Part shown: positions 34,466-43,250 of the stretch, piece after piece
Layout: each line of letters starts with the position of its first letter
How positions within the stretch are numbered: the stretch's first letter is position 1
Source: Pelagimonas sp017744045
GTDB taxonomy: Bacteria; Pseudomonadota; Alphaproteobacteria; Rhodobacterales; Rhodobacteraceae
Length of the DNA stretch: 64,000 bases
Strand: one strand, 5' to 3'
Assembly (NCBI RefSeq): GCF_017744045.1
Contig: NZ_JAGHRD010000008.1
Made by a program: the position numbers and the translations under genes
The notes under the pieces: generated by a model
What the model saw: only the letters and a program-made list of their open reading frames with translations
Told to the model about the DNA's origin: nothing
Databases searched by the model: none

Positions 34466-35323
34466 TCAGGCGAAGCGCGCCGCGCCGTTGTTCAGAACAA
34501 CCACGTCGCGTGCCGGAATAGATGCTCGAAACCGGGCCTCGCCGTCCTCTTCCCAGATTTCGAACCGCACGGTTTCGCCGGGATAGACCGGCGCCGAGAA
34601 CCGAACATCCAGACCGACAAGCCGGGCAGAATCATAGTCCAGCAACGTCTTGAGAATCGCCCGGGCCGCCAGCCCATAGGTCGCCAGACCATGCAGGATC
34701 GGGCGGTCGAACCCGACAGAACGGGCAACATCCGGGTCAGCATGAAGCGGATTGAAATCACCGCTGAGACGATAAATAAGGGCTTGGCGCGGCAGGGTAT
34801 TGATATCACATACATGATCAGGCGCCCGATCAGGCAGCACTGCGGGTGCCGGACCCGCCTGGTTTTCACCGCCGAACCCCCCATCACCGCGACAGAAAGC
34901 CGACATCGCCACGCGCGCCAGTTTTTCACCGCTGTCCGCGTCGATAATATCACGGCTTTGGTAAATGACGGCTCCCTTGCCCTCGCCCTTGTCGGCGATG
35001 AAGTCGATCTTGCTGCGGCCGACAATCCGGCCATGTGTCGGCAGCGGCTTGTAGATGTCGAGCCACTGTTCGCCGTGCAGCACTTTCTGCCAGTTTACGC
35101 CGGTCTTGGGATCGCGCAGCCAGAAGCCGGGATACCCCAAAATGACCGCCATCGAGGGAACTGCCTTGAGCCCGTCCTCATAGACATAGGCCAGCTCCTT
35201 TTTGTCGGTCGGATCCTCGCCGAACCCAAGGCCGAGTGCATACAGGATGGTATCCCGTTCGGTCAGCGTCTGTTCGATTTCCTCAAAGTCCCAGTTCGAC
35301 AATGCCTCGAAATCCAATGGCAT
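34466..35323 (-). CDS. Double-hotdog MaoC hydratase, MFE-2 hydratase type
   Basis: A 285-aa protein with an N-terminal hotdog (YALGLGFGEDP, then PSMAVILGYPGFW) and a C-terminal MaoC domain holding YRLSGDFNPLHADPDVA and PILHGLATYGLAARAI. The SGDFNPLHxDP motif contains the Asp/His dyad of hydratase 2. This is the architecture of the hydratase part of peroxisomal MFE-2 and its bacterial homologues, giving 3R-hydroxyacyl-CoAs. The MFE-2-type dehydrogenase at 23351 would be its natural partner. GGGAGGA precedes ATG 35323. Confidence 0.92.
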   Translation of the reverse strand: MPLDFEALSNWDFEEIEQTLTERDTILYALGLGFGEDPTDKKELAYVYEDGLKAVPSMAVILGYPGFWLRDPKTGVNWQKVLHGEQWLDIYKPLPTHGRIVGRSKIDFIADKGEGKGAVIYQSRDIIDADSGEKLARVAMSAFCRGDGGFGGENQAGPAPAVLPDRAPDHVCDINTLPRQALIYRLSGDFNPLHADPDVARSVGFDRPILHGLATYGLAARAILKTLLDYDSARLVGLDVRFSAPVYPGETVRFEIWEEDGEARFRASIPARDVVVLNNGAARFA

Positions 35324-35346
35324 TTACTTTCCTCCCTTAGTTGCCG

Positions 35347-36498
35347 TCAGAGCGTGTTTTGCGATCCAAGTATCGCCGTGACCTGGCTGGACAGCACACC
35401 GCCGTTGCCATGCGCCAGCGCCAGGTCGATATCCTTCAACTGAATGCCCGGCGCGTCGCCACGGATCTGACGAGCAGCCTCGATCACTGTGAAGATGCCG
35501 TACATCCCGGGGTGCACGCAGGACAGGCCGCCGCCATTCGTGTTCACCGGCAACACGCCGCCAGGCGCGATGCGTCCGCCCTCGACAAAGGCCCCTCCCT
35601 CGCCCTTCGCGCAGAACCCAAGATCTTCGAGAAACAAAATCGTGTTGATGGTGAAGGCATCATAGAGCTCGACCGCCTGGATATCCGCAGGGGTCACTCC
35701 GGCCGCCGCAAAGGCGCGCGCGCCCGAGTCGCGGGCCGCGGTCACGGTGAAATCCTTCATCTGGGAAATCTGCCGGTGCGAGCTTGCCGCAGCACTGCCC
35801 AGCACATAGACAGGTGCCTTCGGGAAATCCCGGGCGCGGTCCGCGCGGACCATTACGATCGCGCCGCCACCGTCGGTGACAAGACAACAGTCGCGCACGG
35901 TCAATGGATCGCCCACCATGCGCGCACCCAACACGTCCTCGCGGGTCAGCGGGCCGCGCTCGAACGCTTCGGGGTTGCGCTGCGCCCAGGCCCGCGCGGC
36001 AACGGCCACGTCGGCCAGCTGTTCGCGGGTGGTACCATATTCATGCATGTGCCGCGCCGCCGCCATCGCATAGGCCGAGATCGGATAGCGCGGATTATAC
36101 GGCGCCTCGTAGGCCGGCGGACGTGAAGCGGTCACCAGTCTGCCCGACGCGGTGCGCTGGTTGGAGCCATAAACAATCAGCGCGACATCACACAGACCGG
36201 CGTCCAGCGCCATGGTCGCGGACGTCAGGTAGTTTACGAAGGACGAACCGCCCGACATCGTGCCATCAATGAACCGGGGCTGGATGCCCAGATACTCCGC
36301 CGCCATAAGCGCCGGCATGCTGTCTTCCATCATGGTGCAGAACAGCCCGTCGACGTCGGACAGTTTCAGCCCGGCATCGCCAAGCGCCGCAAGCACGGAT
36401 TGCGCCATGACATCATAGGCCGTCAGGCCATGGGCCTCTCCGAAACCGGCATGACCGGTTCCCACGATGGCGGATTTTCCCCGAAGTTCAGTGGTCAT
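35347..36498 (-). CDS. Thiolase-fold protein, SCP2/Ltp2 type, without catalytic Cys
   Basis: A 383-aa thiolase-superfamily protein. Where true thiolases have the nucleophilic Cys the sequence reads MSGGSSFVNYLTSA, so thiolysis is unlikely. Conserved tyrosines of the Ltp2 group remain candidates (VELYDAFTIN; HPGMYGIF). Ltp2 proteins pair with a DUF35 protein and split a tertiary 3-hydroxyacyl-CoA by retro-aldol reaction during steroid side-chain removal. A DUF35 gene lies 3 bases upstream here, which supports that role over a biosynthetic thiolase. Confidence 0.86.
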   Translation of the reverse strand: MTTELRGKSAIVGTGHAGFGEAHGLTAYDVMAQSVLAALGDAGLKLSDVDGLFCTMMEDSMPALMAAEYLGIQPRFIDGTMSGGSSFVNYLTSATMALDAGLCDVALIVYGSNQRTASGRLVTASRPPAYEAPYNPRYPISAYAMAAARHMHEYGTTREQLADVAVAARAWAQRNPEAFERGPLTREDVLGARMVGDPLTVRDCCLVTDGGGAIVMVRADRARDFPKAPVYVLGSAAASSHRQISQMKDFTVTAARDSGARAFAAAGVTPADIQAVELYDAFTINTILFLEDLGFCAKGEGGAFVEGGRIAPGGVLPVNTNGGGLSCVHPGMYGIFTVIEAARQIRGDAPGIQLKDIDLALAHGNGGVLSSQVTAILGSQNTL

Positions 36499-36501
36499 GG
36501 C

Positions 36502-36879
36502 CTATCCCTCCGACGGTTTGAAAAGCACGGCCGGAACACCCTCGGCCTCGCCCACGAATGCGGTTACAGGCATGTCGATGACGACCTCACCCGGGGCAAT
36601 GCCCTCGACCCGGCTCATCATCCGGACACCCTCGTCCAGCTCGACGACGCATACGTTGTAGTCGCCGCCCCGTTCGGGCTTTCGGCGCACGACTGTTGTG
36701 GTGTGGACCCGTCCCTTGCCGCCAGCCTGCTTCCACGAAATCGCGGTGCCATGACAATGTGGACACAGGACTCGCGGGAAAAAGTGATAGGCCCCGCAGT
36801 CGTCGCACTTGGGCAGCAGAATCTCGCCCTCTGCCAGCGCGCGTTGGAAAAGCTGGTCTGGTCCTTTGGCATCCTGCAT
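36502..36879 (-). CDS. DUF35 zinc-ribbon/OB-fold partner protein
   Basis: A 125-aa protein: an N-terminal helix, a zinc ribbon with Cys25, Cys28, Cys39 and Cys42 (PKCDDCGAYHFFPRVLCPHC), and an OB fold after it. DUF35 proteins bind acyl-CoA and form stable complexes with thiolase-fold partners. It starts the operon that continues with the thiolase-fold gene, the MaoC hydratase and the racemase, and sits behind operator 4. GAAGGAGA precedes ATG 36879. Confidence 0.92.
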   Translation of the reverse strand: MQDAKGPDQLFQRALAEGEILLPKCDDCGAYHFFPRVLCPHCHGTAISWKQAGGKGRVHTTTVVRRKPERGGDYNVCVVELDEGVRMMSRVEGIAPGEVVIDMPVTAFVGEAEGVPAVLFKPSEG

Positions 36880-36931
36880 AGGTGTTCTCCTTCAAGCGAC
36901 CCAGTCATTGTTTAAGCGTATTGATAATCTT

Positions 36932-36947
36932 TCTAACAATTGTTAGA
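36932..36947. promoter_or_regulatory. TetR operator 4 between DUF35 operon and CoA-transferase operon
   Basis: TCTAACA-AT-TGTTAGA, perfect arms. Plus-strand promoter -35 TTGATA (36921-36926), -10 TAGATT (36944-36949), spacer 17. On the minus strand a -10 TAGAAA (36930-36935) and TTGACT (36951-36956) are 15 apart, a less convincing pair. The site can control both divergent operons. Confidence 0.83.
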
Positions 36948-36983
36948 TTTAGTCAACCTTTCAGGATCAATTGAGAGAAACTC

Positions 36984-38129
36984 ATGCCAGGTTCAGACTT
37001 AGCCCCCCTTTCCGGCAAACTCGTCGTTGCGCTGGAACAGGCAGTCGCCGCGCCTTTTTGCTCCTCGCGGCTGGCCGACGCCGGCGCGCGCGTGATCAAG
37101 ATCGAACGCAAGGGCGCAGGCGATTTCGCCCGCGCCTACGATACCGCCGCCAACGGTGAAAGCGCCTATTTCACATGGCTGAACCGAGGCAAAGAATCGG
37201 TCGCCTTGGACATTAAAGCCGACGAAGACCGTGAAATCCTGCTCAGGATGCTGGAAAACGCAGATGTGTTTATTCAGAACCTGCTGCCGGGCGCGCTGGC
37301 CAAGCTCGGGCTCGATTCCGCGACTCTGCGAGAGAGCTTCCCGCGTCTCGTGACCTGCGACATCACCGGATATGGCGAAGACGGCCCGATGCGCGACGCC
37401 AAGGCCTATGACCTTCTGGTGCAATGCGAGAGCGGTCTGGCATCAGTGACCGGTACACCCGACGGACCAGGACGGGTGGGCGTGTCGGTCTGCGATATTG
37501 CCACCGGTATGACAGCCCATGCTGGAATCTGCGAAGCACTTGTCGGGCGTGATCGCACCGGCAAGGGCAGCGGCGTTTCCGTGGCAATGTTTGATGTGAT
37601 GGCCGACTGGATGTCGGTTCCGCTGCTGTATCACGATTACCTTGGCAAGCCGACACCTCGTGTCGGACTGAACCACACGGTCATCTGCCCGTACGGGGCC
37701 TATGAATGCAAGGACGGTCAGCTTGTCGTCATTACCGTTCAGCACAGCGGCGAATGGCAACGGTTCTGTGAACACATACTGGGCGATGCGGCTTTGGCAA
37801 CCGACCCCCGGTTCCATGACAACACGTCGCGAATTGAAAACAAACCCGCGCTCGAAGTTCTCATCAAGGCCGTGTTCGCCTCGCATGACCGCGCCGAGAT
37901 GCTGAAGCGGCTTGACGCTGCGGGCATTGCCTCGGGCGCGGTGAACGACGTGGCGACCCTGTCCGGTCACCCCCAGCTTGACCGGTCCGTAATTCGCACG
38001 CCTTCCGGTGAAATCAACGTCCCGACCCCCCCGATCCGGCGCAGCCTCGGCGAAACGGCACTGGGCCCCTGCCCGGCCTTCGATGCGCAAGGCAAAGCCC
38101 TTCGCGCCGAGTTCGGCCGTCGTTCATAA
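36984..38129 (+). CDS. Family III CoA-transferase, mesaconyl/itaconate CoA-transferase-like
   Basis: A 381-aa CaiB/BaiF protein. GPMRDAKAYDLLVQCESGL places the catalytic Asp (KAYD) as in formyl-CoA and mesaconyl-CoA transferases, and SVTGTPDGPGRVGVSVCDIATGM resembles the mesaconyl-/itaconyl-CoA transferase branch. It would pass CoA between two acids without ATP, or move CoA within a dicarboxylic acid. The FAS1-like hydratase at 26226 belongs to the same C5-dicarboxylate chemistry. It is first of two CoA-transferase genes behind operator 4. Confidence 0.85.
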   Translation: MPGSDLAPLSGKLVVALEQAVAAPFCSSRLADAGARVIKIERKGAGDFARAYDTAANGESAYFTWLNRGKESVALDIKADEDREILLRMLENADVFIQNLLPGALAKLGLDSATLRESFPRLVTCDITGYGEDGPMRDAKAYDLLVQCESGLASVTGTPDGPGRVGVSVCDIATGMTAHAGICEALVGRDRTGKGSGVSVAMFDVMADWMSVPLLYHDYLGKPTPRVGLNHTVICPYGAYECKDGQLVVITVQHSGEWQRFCEHILGDAALATDPRFHDNTSRIENKPALEVLIKAVFASHDRAEMLKRLDAAGIASGAVNDVATLSGHPQLDRSVIRTPSGEINVPTPPIRRSLGETALGPCPAFDAQGKALRAEFGRRS

Positions 38130-38162
38130 AAACGGTGGGCAACTAAAAGGGTGGACAACCAA

Positions 38163-39329
38163 ATGACCGCTGAGAACAAACCGGGGATCCTTCAAGGCGT
38201 GAAGATCGTCGATCTGACTTCTGTGGTTTTCGGACCATTGGCGACGCAGATGCTGGGCGATCTGGGGGCCGATGTGATCAAGGTGGAAGGCCCCGAGGGC
38301 GATCTTCTTCGCCAGGTCCAGCCATCGCGCAACAAGCTGATGGGTGCCGCTTTTCTGGGGGCCAACCGTAACAAGCGCAGTGTCGTACTGGACCTAAAAA
38401 CGCAAACCGGTCGCGATCAGTTGCGCAAACTGCTCATCGATGCCGATGTGATGATTTCGAGCATTCGGCCTGCGGCGCTGGCCAGATTGTCTTTGGATCC
38501 CGAAACTCTACGCCAGGAAAACCCGAACCTGATCACGGTATCCGCCACCGGTTTCGGGCAGGACGGGCCCTATGCCGCCAAGCCTGCATTCGACGATTCC
38601 GTCCAGTCGGTGTCGGGATTGGCCAGCCTGGCGACCCTTCGCGACCCCGAGGCACCGCCCGCCTATGCCCCGACAATTCTCGCCGACAAGCTTGGCGGGG
38701 TCACCGCTGCCTATGCCGTGATGGGTGCCCTATTCCACCGCGAACGTACTGGAGAGGCCCAGCATGTCGAGGTTCCGATGTTTGAGACGCTGGCCGCCTT
38801 CCTGTTGGCCGAACATATGGATGGTGCCACCTTTGAAGAGCTTCCGCAGGATTTCGGCTATGCCCGCATGCTGGTTCCGCACCGGCGTCCAGTTCAGACC
38901 GCTGATGGCTACATCACAATTCTGCCTTACACCAACGTACAATGGGCGCGGTTTTTCAAGACGGTTGGGCGCAATGACATGATCGACCATGTCTGGGTCA
39001 CGGACATGGACGCCCGTAGCCGCAACATCGGCGCAGTATACGATATGGTGGCGCACATTGCGCTGACCCGGACCACAGATGAGTGGCTTGACCTCATGGA
39101 GCAGGCCGACATACCCGCCATGCCAGTGCGCAACCTGTCAGATTTGCCGAACGATCCCCATCTTGCCGCAACCGGGTTCTTTCAACGGATTGATCACCCG
39201 ACCGAAGGTGCGATCTGGACGACACGCCCGCCGATACGATTCTCGGCGACCCCTGCGCGACATGATCATCGCCCGGCCCCGCGACTTGGGGAACACAGCG
39301 ACGAAATTCTGGGGCCGGGCAGGGAGTAG
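38163..39329 (+). CDS. Family III CoA-transferase
   Basis: A 388-aa CaiB/BaiF protein with VVFGPLATQMLGDLGADVIKVE at the N-terminus and catalytic Asp in KPAFDDSVQSVSGL. ATG 38163 has GGTGG 10 bases upstream; a GTG at 38151 is the alternative. It follows the other CoA-transferase by 33 bases and converges on the dehydrogenase at 39351. The acceptor acid is unknown. Having several such enzymes suggests CoA is recycled from product to substrate. Confidence 0.87.
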   Translation: MTAENKPGILQGVKIVDLTSVVFGPLATQMLGDLGADVIKVEGPEGDLLRQVQPSRNKLMGAAFLGANRNKRSVVLDLKTQTGRDQLRKLLIDADVMISSIRPAALARLSLDPETLRQENPNLITVSATGFGQDGPYAAKPAFDDSVQSVSGLASLATLRDPEAPPAYAPTILADKLGGVTAAYAVMGALFHRERTGEAQHVEVPMFETLAAFLLAEHMDGATFEELPQDFGYARMLVPHRRPVQTADGYITILPYTNVQWARFFKTVGRNDMIDHVWVTDMDARSRNIGAVYDMVAHIALTRTTDEWLDLMEQADIPAMPVRNLSDLPNDPHLAATGFFQRIDHPTEGAIWTTRPPIRFSATPARHDHRPAPRLGEHSDEILGPGRE

Positions 39330-39350
39330 CCCCACCCGGCACCGGACGGA

Positions 39351-40508
39351 TCAAACATCCATCGAGCGTGCGATCAGTTCCTTCATGATCTCGTTGGTGC
39401 CGCCATAGATCATCTGGACCCTGCTGTCGGCATAAAGTCGCGCGATGGGGTATTCCATCATGAAACCGTAACCGCCGTGCAGTTGCAGGCATTCATGCAT
39501 GACCTCGTTCTGCGTCTGGCTGCCCCACCATTTCGCCATCGAAGCCGTGGCCGCATCAAGTTCGCCCGCTTCAAGACGCGCGAGCCCGTCATTTACGAAG
39601 GAACGTAGCAATTCGGCCTTGGTATTGCATTCCGCCAGTTTGAAGCGTGTATTCTGGAAGTCCATGATCCGGCTTCCAAATGCCTTGCGGTCCTGAACAT
39701 ATTTCACCGTTTCATCGATCGCAAAATCAATAAAACCGAGCGCGGTAATGCCGATCATCAGCCGCTCCCAAGGCAGCTGCTTCATCAGCTGGTAGAACCC
39801 CTGCCCCTCTTCCGGACCAAGCAGGTTCGCCGTGGGCACGCGCACATCCTCGAAGAACAGCTCAGCAGTATCCGAACCTTTCATGCCCAGTTTCTTCAGG
39901 TTCCGTCCCCGGCGAAAGCCCTCGGCGCCCTCGGTTTCCAGAACGATCAACGAAACGCCCTTAGCGCCGGCGTTGCGATCGGTCTTTGCCACGACAACAA
40001 CGAGATCCGCCGTGTGCCCATTTGTGATAAAGATCTTCGAACCGTTGATCTTGTAGTGGTTGCCATCCTTTTCCGCATAGGTTTGTACGTTCTGGAGGTC
40101 AGAGCCCGTTCCAGGCTCGGTCATGGCAATCGCCGCAACGCTGTCGCCGCTGACCAGTTTCGGCAACCACTTTTTCTTCTGTTCCTCACTGCCATATGCG
40201 TTGAGATAATGGATTACGATGGACTGGATCCCATAGCCCCAACCCGTATCACCGGTGCGCCCCTGCTCGTAGACGGTAATCGCGTCGAACCCGATGCCGC
40301 CACCGAACCCACCATATTCTTCGGCAATCGAGCCACCCATGACACCCTGCTGACCGACTGTTTTCCAGAAGTCGCGGTCAACAATTCCCTGTTCCGTCCA
40401 TTTTTCAATCTTCGGAGCCATCTCTGCATCGAAAAGCCTGCGTGTACTATCGGCGAACATCTTGTGTTCATCCACTGCCCAGCTAGGGGAGTTCTTGATC
40501 AGAGACAT
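39351..40508 (-). CDS. Acyl-CoA dehydrogenase, long-chain type
   Basis: A 385-aa acyl-CoA dehydrogenase with MTEPGTGSDLQNVQT, KIFITNGHTADLVVVVAK, a WERLMIGITALGF helix with Glu at the base position, and QLHGGYGFMMEYPIARLYADSRVQMIYGGTNEI split over the C-terminus. It is a single-gene unit with its own operator 40 bases upstream. The partner ETF lies next door at 40.7-42.4 kb but is transcribed from a different promoter. Confidence 0.93.
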   Translation of the reverse strand: MSLIKNSPSWAVDEHKMFADSTRRLFDAEMAPKIEKWTEQGIVDRDFWKTVGQQGVMGGSIAEEYGGFGGGIGFDAITVYEQGRTGDTGWGYGIQSIVIHYLNAYGSEEQKKKWLPKLVSGDSVAAIAMTEPGTGSDLQNVQTYAEKDGNHYKINGSKIFITNGHTADLVVVVAKTDRNAGAKGVSLIVLETEGAEGFRRGRNLKKLGMKGSDTAELFFEDVRVPTANLLGPEEGQGFYQLMKQLPWERLMIGITALGFIDFAIDETVKYVQDRKAFGSRIMDFQNTRFKLAECNTKAELLRSFVNDGLARLEAGELDAATASMAKWWGSQTQNEVMHECLQLHGGYGFMMEYPIARLYADSRVQMIYGGTNEIMKELIARSMDV

Positions 40509-40547
40509 GAATTTTTCCTATCGATTCAAGCTTGTGTTGAGCCAAAA

Positions 40548-40563
40548 TCTAACAAGTGTTTTG
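40548..40563. promoter_or_regulatory. TetR operator 5 (one arm degenerate)
   Basis: TCTAACA-AG-TGTTTTG: the left arm is perfect, the right arm keeps TGTT. Minus-strand promoter -35 TTGTCA (40569-40574) and -10 TAGATT (40546-40551) are 17 apart, in front of the dehydrogenase at 40508. Conserved promoter placement supports it despite the weak arm. Confidence 0.65.
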
Positions 40564-40667
40564 CTTCTTGACAATGAACCGGAGCCGTTCTGACGAGGCG
40601 TCACAAGGCTTAGGACCGCGCGCATCCTGGTCCGTCCGATCCGCTCGCCGCCCATTCGGCTCGTACC

Positions 40668-40699
40668 AAAAAGGCCCGCCGGGGGTTCGGCGGGCCTTT
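40668..40699 (-). terminator. Terminator after the ETF operon
   Basis: AAAGGCCCGCCG (40670-40681) pairs perfectly with CGGCGGGCCTTT (40688-40699) around a 6-base loop. Read on the minus strand the stem ends in a run of T. It ends the long transporter-crotonase-ETF transcript. Confidence 0.88.
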
Positions 40700-40729
40700 G
40701 ATGCGTTTTGGCGGGTTGGGCCGTGGCCC

Positions 40730-41656
40730 TTACAGCTTCTCGGTCAGTTCGGGGACGGCCTGGAACAGGTCGGCGACCAGTCCGAAGTCGGCGACCTGGA
40801 AGATCGGGGCTTCTTCGTCCTTGTTGATCGCGACGATGATCTTGCTGTCCTTCATCCCGGCCAAGTGCTGGATCGCGCCCGATATGCCGGCGGCGATGTA
40901 CAGATCCGGTGCCACGACCTTGCCGGTCTGACCCACCTGCCAGTCGTTCGGTGCAAAGCCCGAGTCGACGGCGGCGCGGGATGCGCCAACGGCGGCGCCC
41001 AGCTTGTCGGCCAGTTTCTCGATCAGGGCAAAGTTCTCTTCGGAGCCAACGCCGCGCCCGCCGGACACGACCACACCGGCCGAGGTCAGTTCGGGACGAT
41101 CCGATGCGGCGACCTTGTCTTCGACCCATTCCGACAAGCCGGGGTCGTCCCCGGCGCCGATGCTTTCGACCGAGGCAGACCCGCCTTCGCCAGCGGCATC
41201 AAAGGTCGAGGTGCGGAAGGTGATGACCTTTTTCACATCCGACGATTTGACGGTCTGAATCGCGTTCCCGGCATAGATCGGGCGCTCGAACGTGTTGCCA
41301 TCGACAACGCCGGACACGTCCGACAGGACCATCACGTCCAGCAGCGCGGCAACGCGCGGCATGACGTTCTTGGCGTCCGTGGTGGCCGGGGCGACGATAT
41401 GTTCATAGTCACCGGCCAGCGATGCGATCAGCGCGGCGGTCGGTTCGGCCAGGCGGTGACCCAGCGATGCGTCTTCGGCGACCAGAACCTTAGCCACACC
41501 GTCGATCATGGCGGCGGCGTCGCCTGCGGCAGCAGCAGAGGCGCCCGCGCACAGAACGGTCACATCGCCCAGGGCCTTGGCCGCGGTCACGGCCTTGGCG
41601 GTTGCGTCGATTGCCAGTTCACCATTGGTGACTTCTGCGAGAAGAAGAACAGCCAT
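40730..41656 (-). CDS. etfA: Electron-transfer flavoprotein alpha subunit
   Basis: A 308-aa ETF alpha protein with the FAD-binding C-terminal domain: VVSGGRGVGSEENF, GASRAAVDSGFAPNDWQVGQTGK and LYIAAGISGAIQHLAGM. ETF takes electrons from acyl-CoA dehydrogenases and gives them to ETF-quinone oxidoreductase in the membrane. It overlaps etfB by one base. Having its own ETF lets the plasmid serve the nine dehydrogenases in the window; no ETF-quinone oxidoreductase gene is visible, so that part presumably comes from elsewhere in the genome. Confidence 0.96.
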   Translation of the reverse strand: MAVLLLAEVTNGELAIDATAKAVTAAKALGDVTVLCAGASAAAAGDAAAMIDGVAKVLVAEDASLGHRLAEPTAALIASLAGDYEHIVAPATTDAKNVMPRVAALLDVMVLSDVSGVVDGNTFERPIYAGNAIQTVKSSDVKKVITFRTSTFDAAGEGGSASVESIGAGDDPGLSEWVEDKVAASDRPELTSAGVVVSGGRGVGSEENFALIEKLADKLGAAVGASRAAVDSGFAPNDWQVGQTGKVVAPDLYIAAGISGAIQHLAGMKDSKIIVAINKDEEAPIFQVADFGLVADLFQAVPELTEKL

Positions 41657-42414
41657 TACACAGCCCCCGCTTCTTTGAGTTTTGCGACCAGCTCGTCCAC
41701 CGAGCCGACCATGATACCGGCCGCGCGTGCCGCGGGCTCGGAGGTTTTGACGATTTCCAGACGCGGCGTGACATCAACGCCGTAATCATCGGCGGTTTTC
41801 TCATCCAGCGGCTTTTTCTTGGCCTTCATGATGTTGGGCAGCGACGCATAGCGCGGCTCGTTCAGGCGCAGGTCCACAGTGACGATCGCAGGCATCTTGA
41901 CCTTGATGGTCTGCAGGCCGCCGTCAACTTCGCGGGTCACGACGGCACTGTCGCCATCGATGCCCATTTCCGAGGCAAAGGTCGCCTGGCTCCAACCGAG
42001 GATCGCCGACAGCATCTGGCCGGTGGCGTTCATGTCGTTGTCAATGGCCTGTTTGCCCGCCAGAACCAGACCGGGCTGCTCTTCCTCGACCACCTTGGCC
42101 AGGATTTTCGCGACGGCCAGCGGCTCGATGTCGGTGTGCACATCATCGGCGGCAACCACCAGAATGGCACGATCCGCACCCATGGCCAGCGCAGTGCGCA
42201 GGGTTTCCTGCGCCTGTTTGACGCCAATGGAAACCACGACGATTTCTTCGGCCTTGCCGGCCTCTTTCAGGCGAATCGCCTCTTCGACGGCGATTTCGTC
42301 GAAAGGGTTCATCGACATCTTAACGTTGGCCAGATCGACACCGCTTCCGTCCGCTTTGACACGAACCTTCACGTTGTAGTCGATCACGCGCTTCACAGGC
42401 ACGAGTACCTTCAT
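41656..42414 (-). CDS. etfB: Electron-transfer flavoprotein beta subunit
   Basis: A 252-aa ETF beta protein: MKVLVPVKRVIDYNVKVRV, MNPFDEIAVEEAIRLKE, and the AMP-binding and recognition-loop region GKQAIDNDMNATGQM and LNEPRYASLPNIMKAKKK. GGAGAC precedes ATG 42414. It forms a dimer with EtfA and contacts the dehydrogenases through the recognition loop. Upstream, in the same direction, are two crotonases and the transporter genes. Confidence 0.96.
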   Translation of the reverse strand: MKVLVPVKRVIDYNVKVRVKADGSGVDLANVKMSMNPFDEIAVEEAIRLKEAGKAEEIVVVSIGVKQAQETLRTALAMGADRAILVVAADDVHTDIEPLAVAKILAKVVEEEQPGLVLAGKQAIDNDMNATGQMLSAILGWSQATFASEMGIDGDSAVVTREVDGGLQTIKVKMPAIVTVDLRLNEPRYASLPNIMKAKKKPLDEKTADDYGVDVTPRLEIVKTSEPAARAAGIMVGSVDELVAKLKEAGAV

Positions 42415-42456
42415 TGGCGGGGTCTCCTTGAGTTTTGCGATAAGGTTTCAACCGAG

Positions 42457-43239
42457 CTAACGGTCTTTGAATTCTGGAGTTCTTTTTTCCGAAAACGCTT
42501 TCATGGCCTCGGGAAAGTCATGCGCGCACAGCAAAACGCTTTGGGCATCGCGCTCGATATCCAGCGCCTCGAGATAGCTGCACTCGGCTGCGGCGCGCAT
42601 CACACGCTTGGCGGTCTGAACGCCAAACATCGGGTGCGTTGCAATCTCGCGGGCAATTTCCAGCGCCCGTACCTCGACCTGGTTGGCCGGCACGCATTCT
42701 TCGACAACGCGCAGGTCCCTGGCGGTGCGCCCGTCGATTTCACGGCCCGTGAGCACAAGCATCCGGGCAACGCCCGCACCGGCGCGCTGCTGAAGCAGCC
42801 AGCTTGATCCCGTGTCGGGACAACCGCCGACGCGTGCAAATACTTCGCACAGCCGGGCATCTTCGGCGGCAACGACAATATCCGCCGACAAGGCCAGGCT
42901 GAGGCCCGCGCCAAAAGCCACGCCGCATACCGCGGAAATCAGAGGTTTGCGAAACAGATAGGCCGCGCGTCCGCCATCGTGAACCAGGTCCACCATTTCC
43001 GACGTCGCCCGCGCGCCTTTGGCGATCTCGGACTGAAACCCGACAAGATCGCCGCCGCTGCTGAAATGATCGCCGCCGGTCATGACAACGACACGGATCG
43101 TAGCGTCCCGTTCGGCTTCGCGCAGAAGCGCCACCAGTTCTTCGACGAACCCGATGCTGTAAGGGTTGCGTTTTGTCGGCTGAAGAAACCGCAGGATTCC
43201 GACAGGGCCATCCCTGTCCAGGCGAATAAGCTCAGTCAT
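42457..43239 (-). CDS. Crotonase-family enoyl-CoA isomerase/hydratase, PaaG-like
   Basis: A 260-aa crotonase with HFSSGGDLVGFQ and CGVAFGAGLSLALSAD. The hydratase glutamates are absent (GAGLS; LCEVFARVG), but CPDTGSSWLLQQ puts an Asp where PaaG-type isomerases have theirs. A double-bond shift is therefore more likely than hydration. It lies 12 bases downstream of the next crotonase and 42 upstream of etfB. Confidence 0.88.
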   Translation of the reverse strand: MTELIRLDRDGPVGILRFLQPTKRNPYSIGFVEELVALLREAERDATIRVVVMTGGDHFSSGGDLVGFQSEIAKGARATSEMVDLVHDGGRAAYLFRKPLISAVCGVAFGAGLSLALSADIVVAAEDARLCEVFARVGGCPDTGSSWLLQQRAGAGVARMLVLTGREIDGRTARDLRVVEECVPANQVEVRALEIAREIATHPMFGVQTAKRVMRAAAECSYLEALDIERDAQSVLLCAHDFPEAMKAFSEKRTPEFKDR

Positions 43240-43250
43240 TCAAGTCTCCA

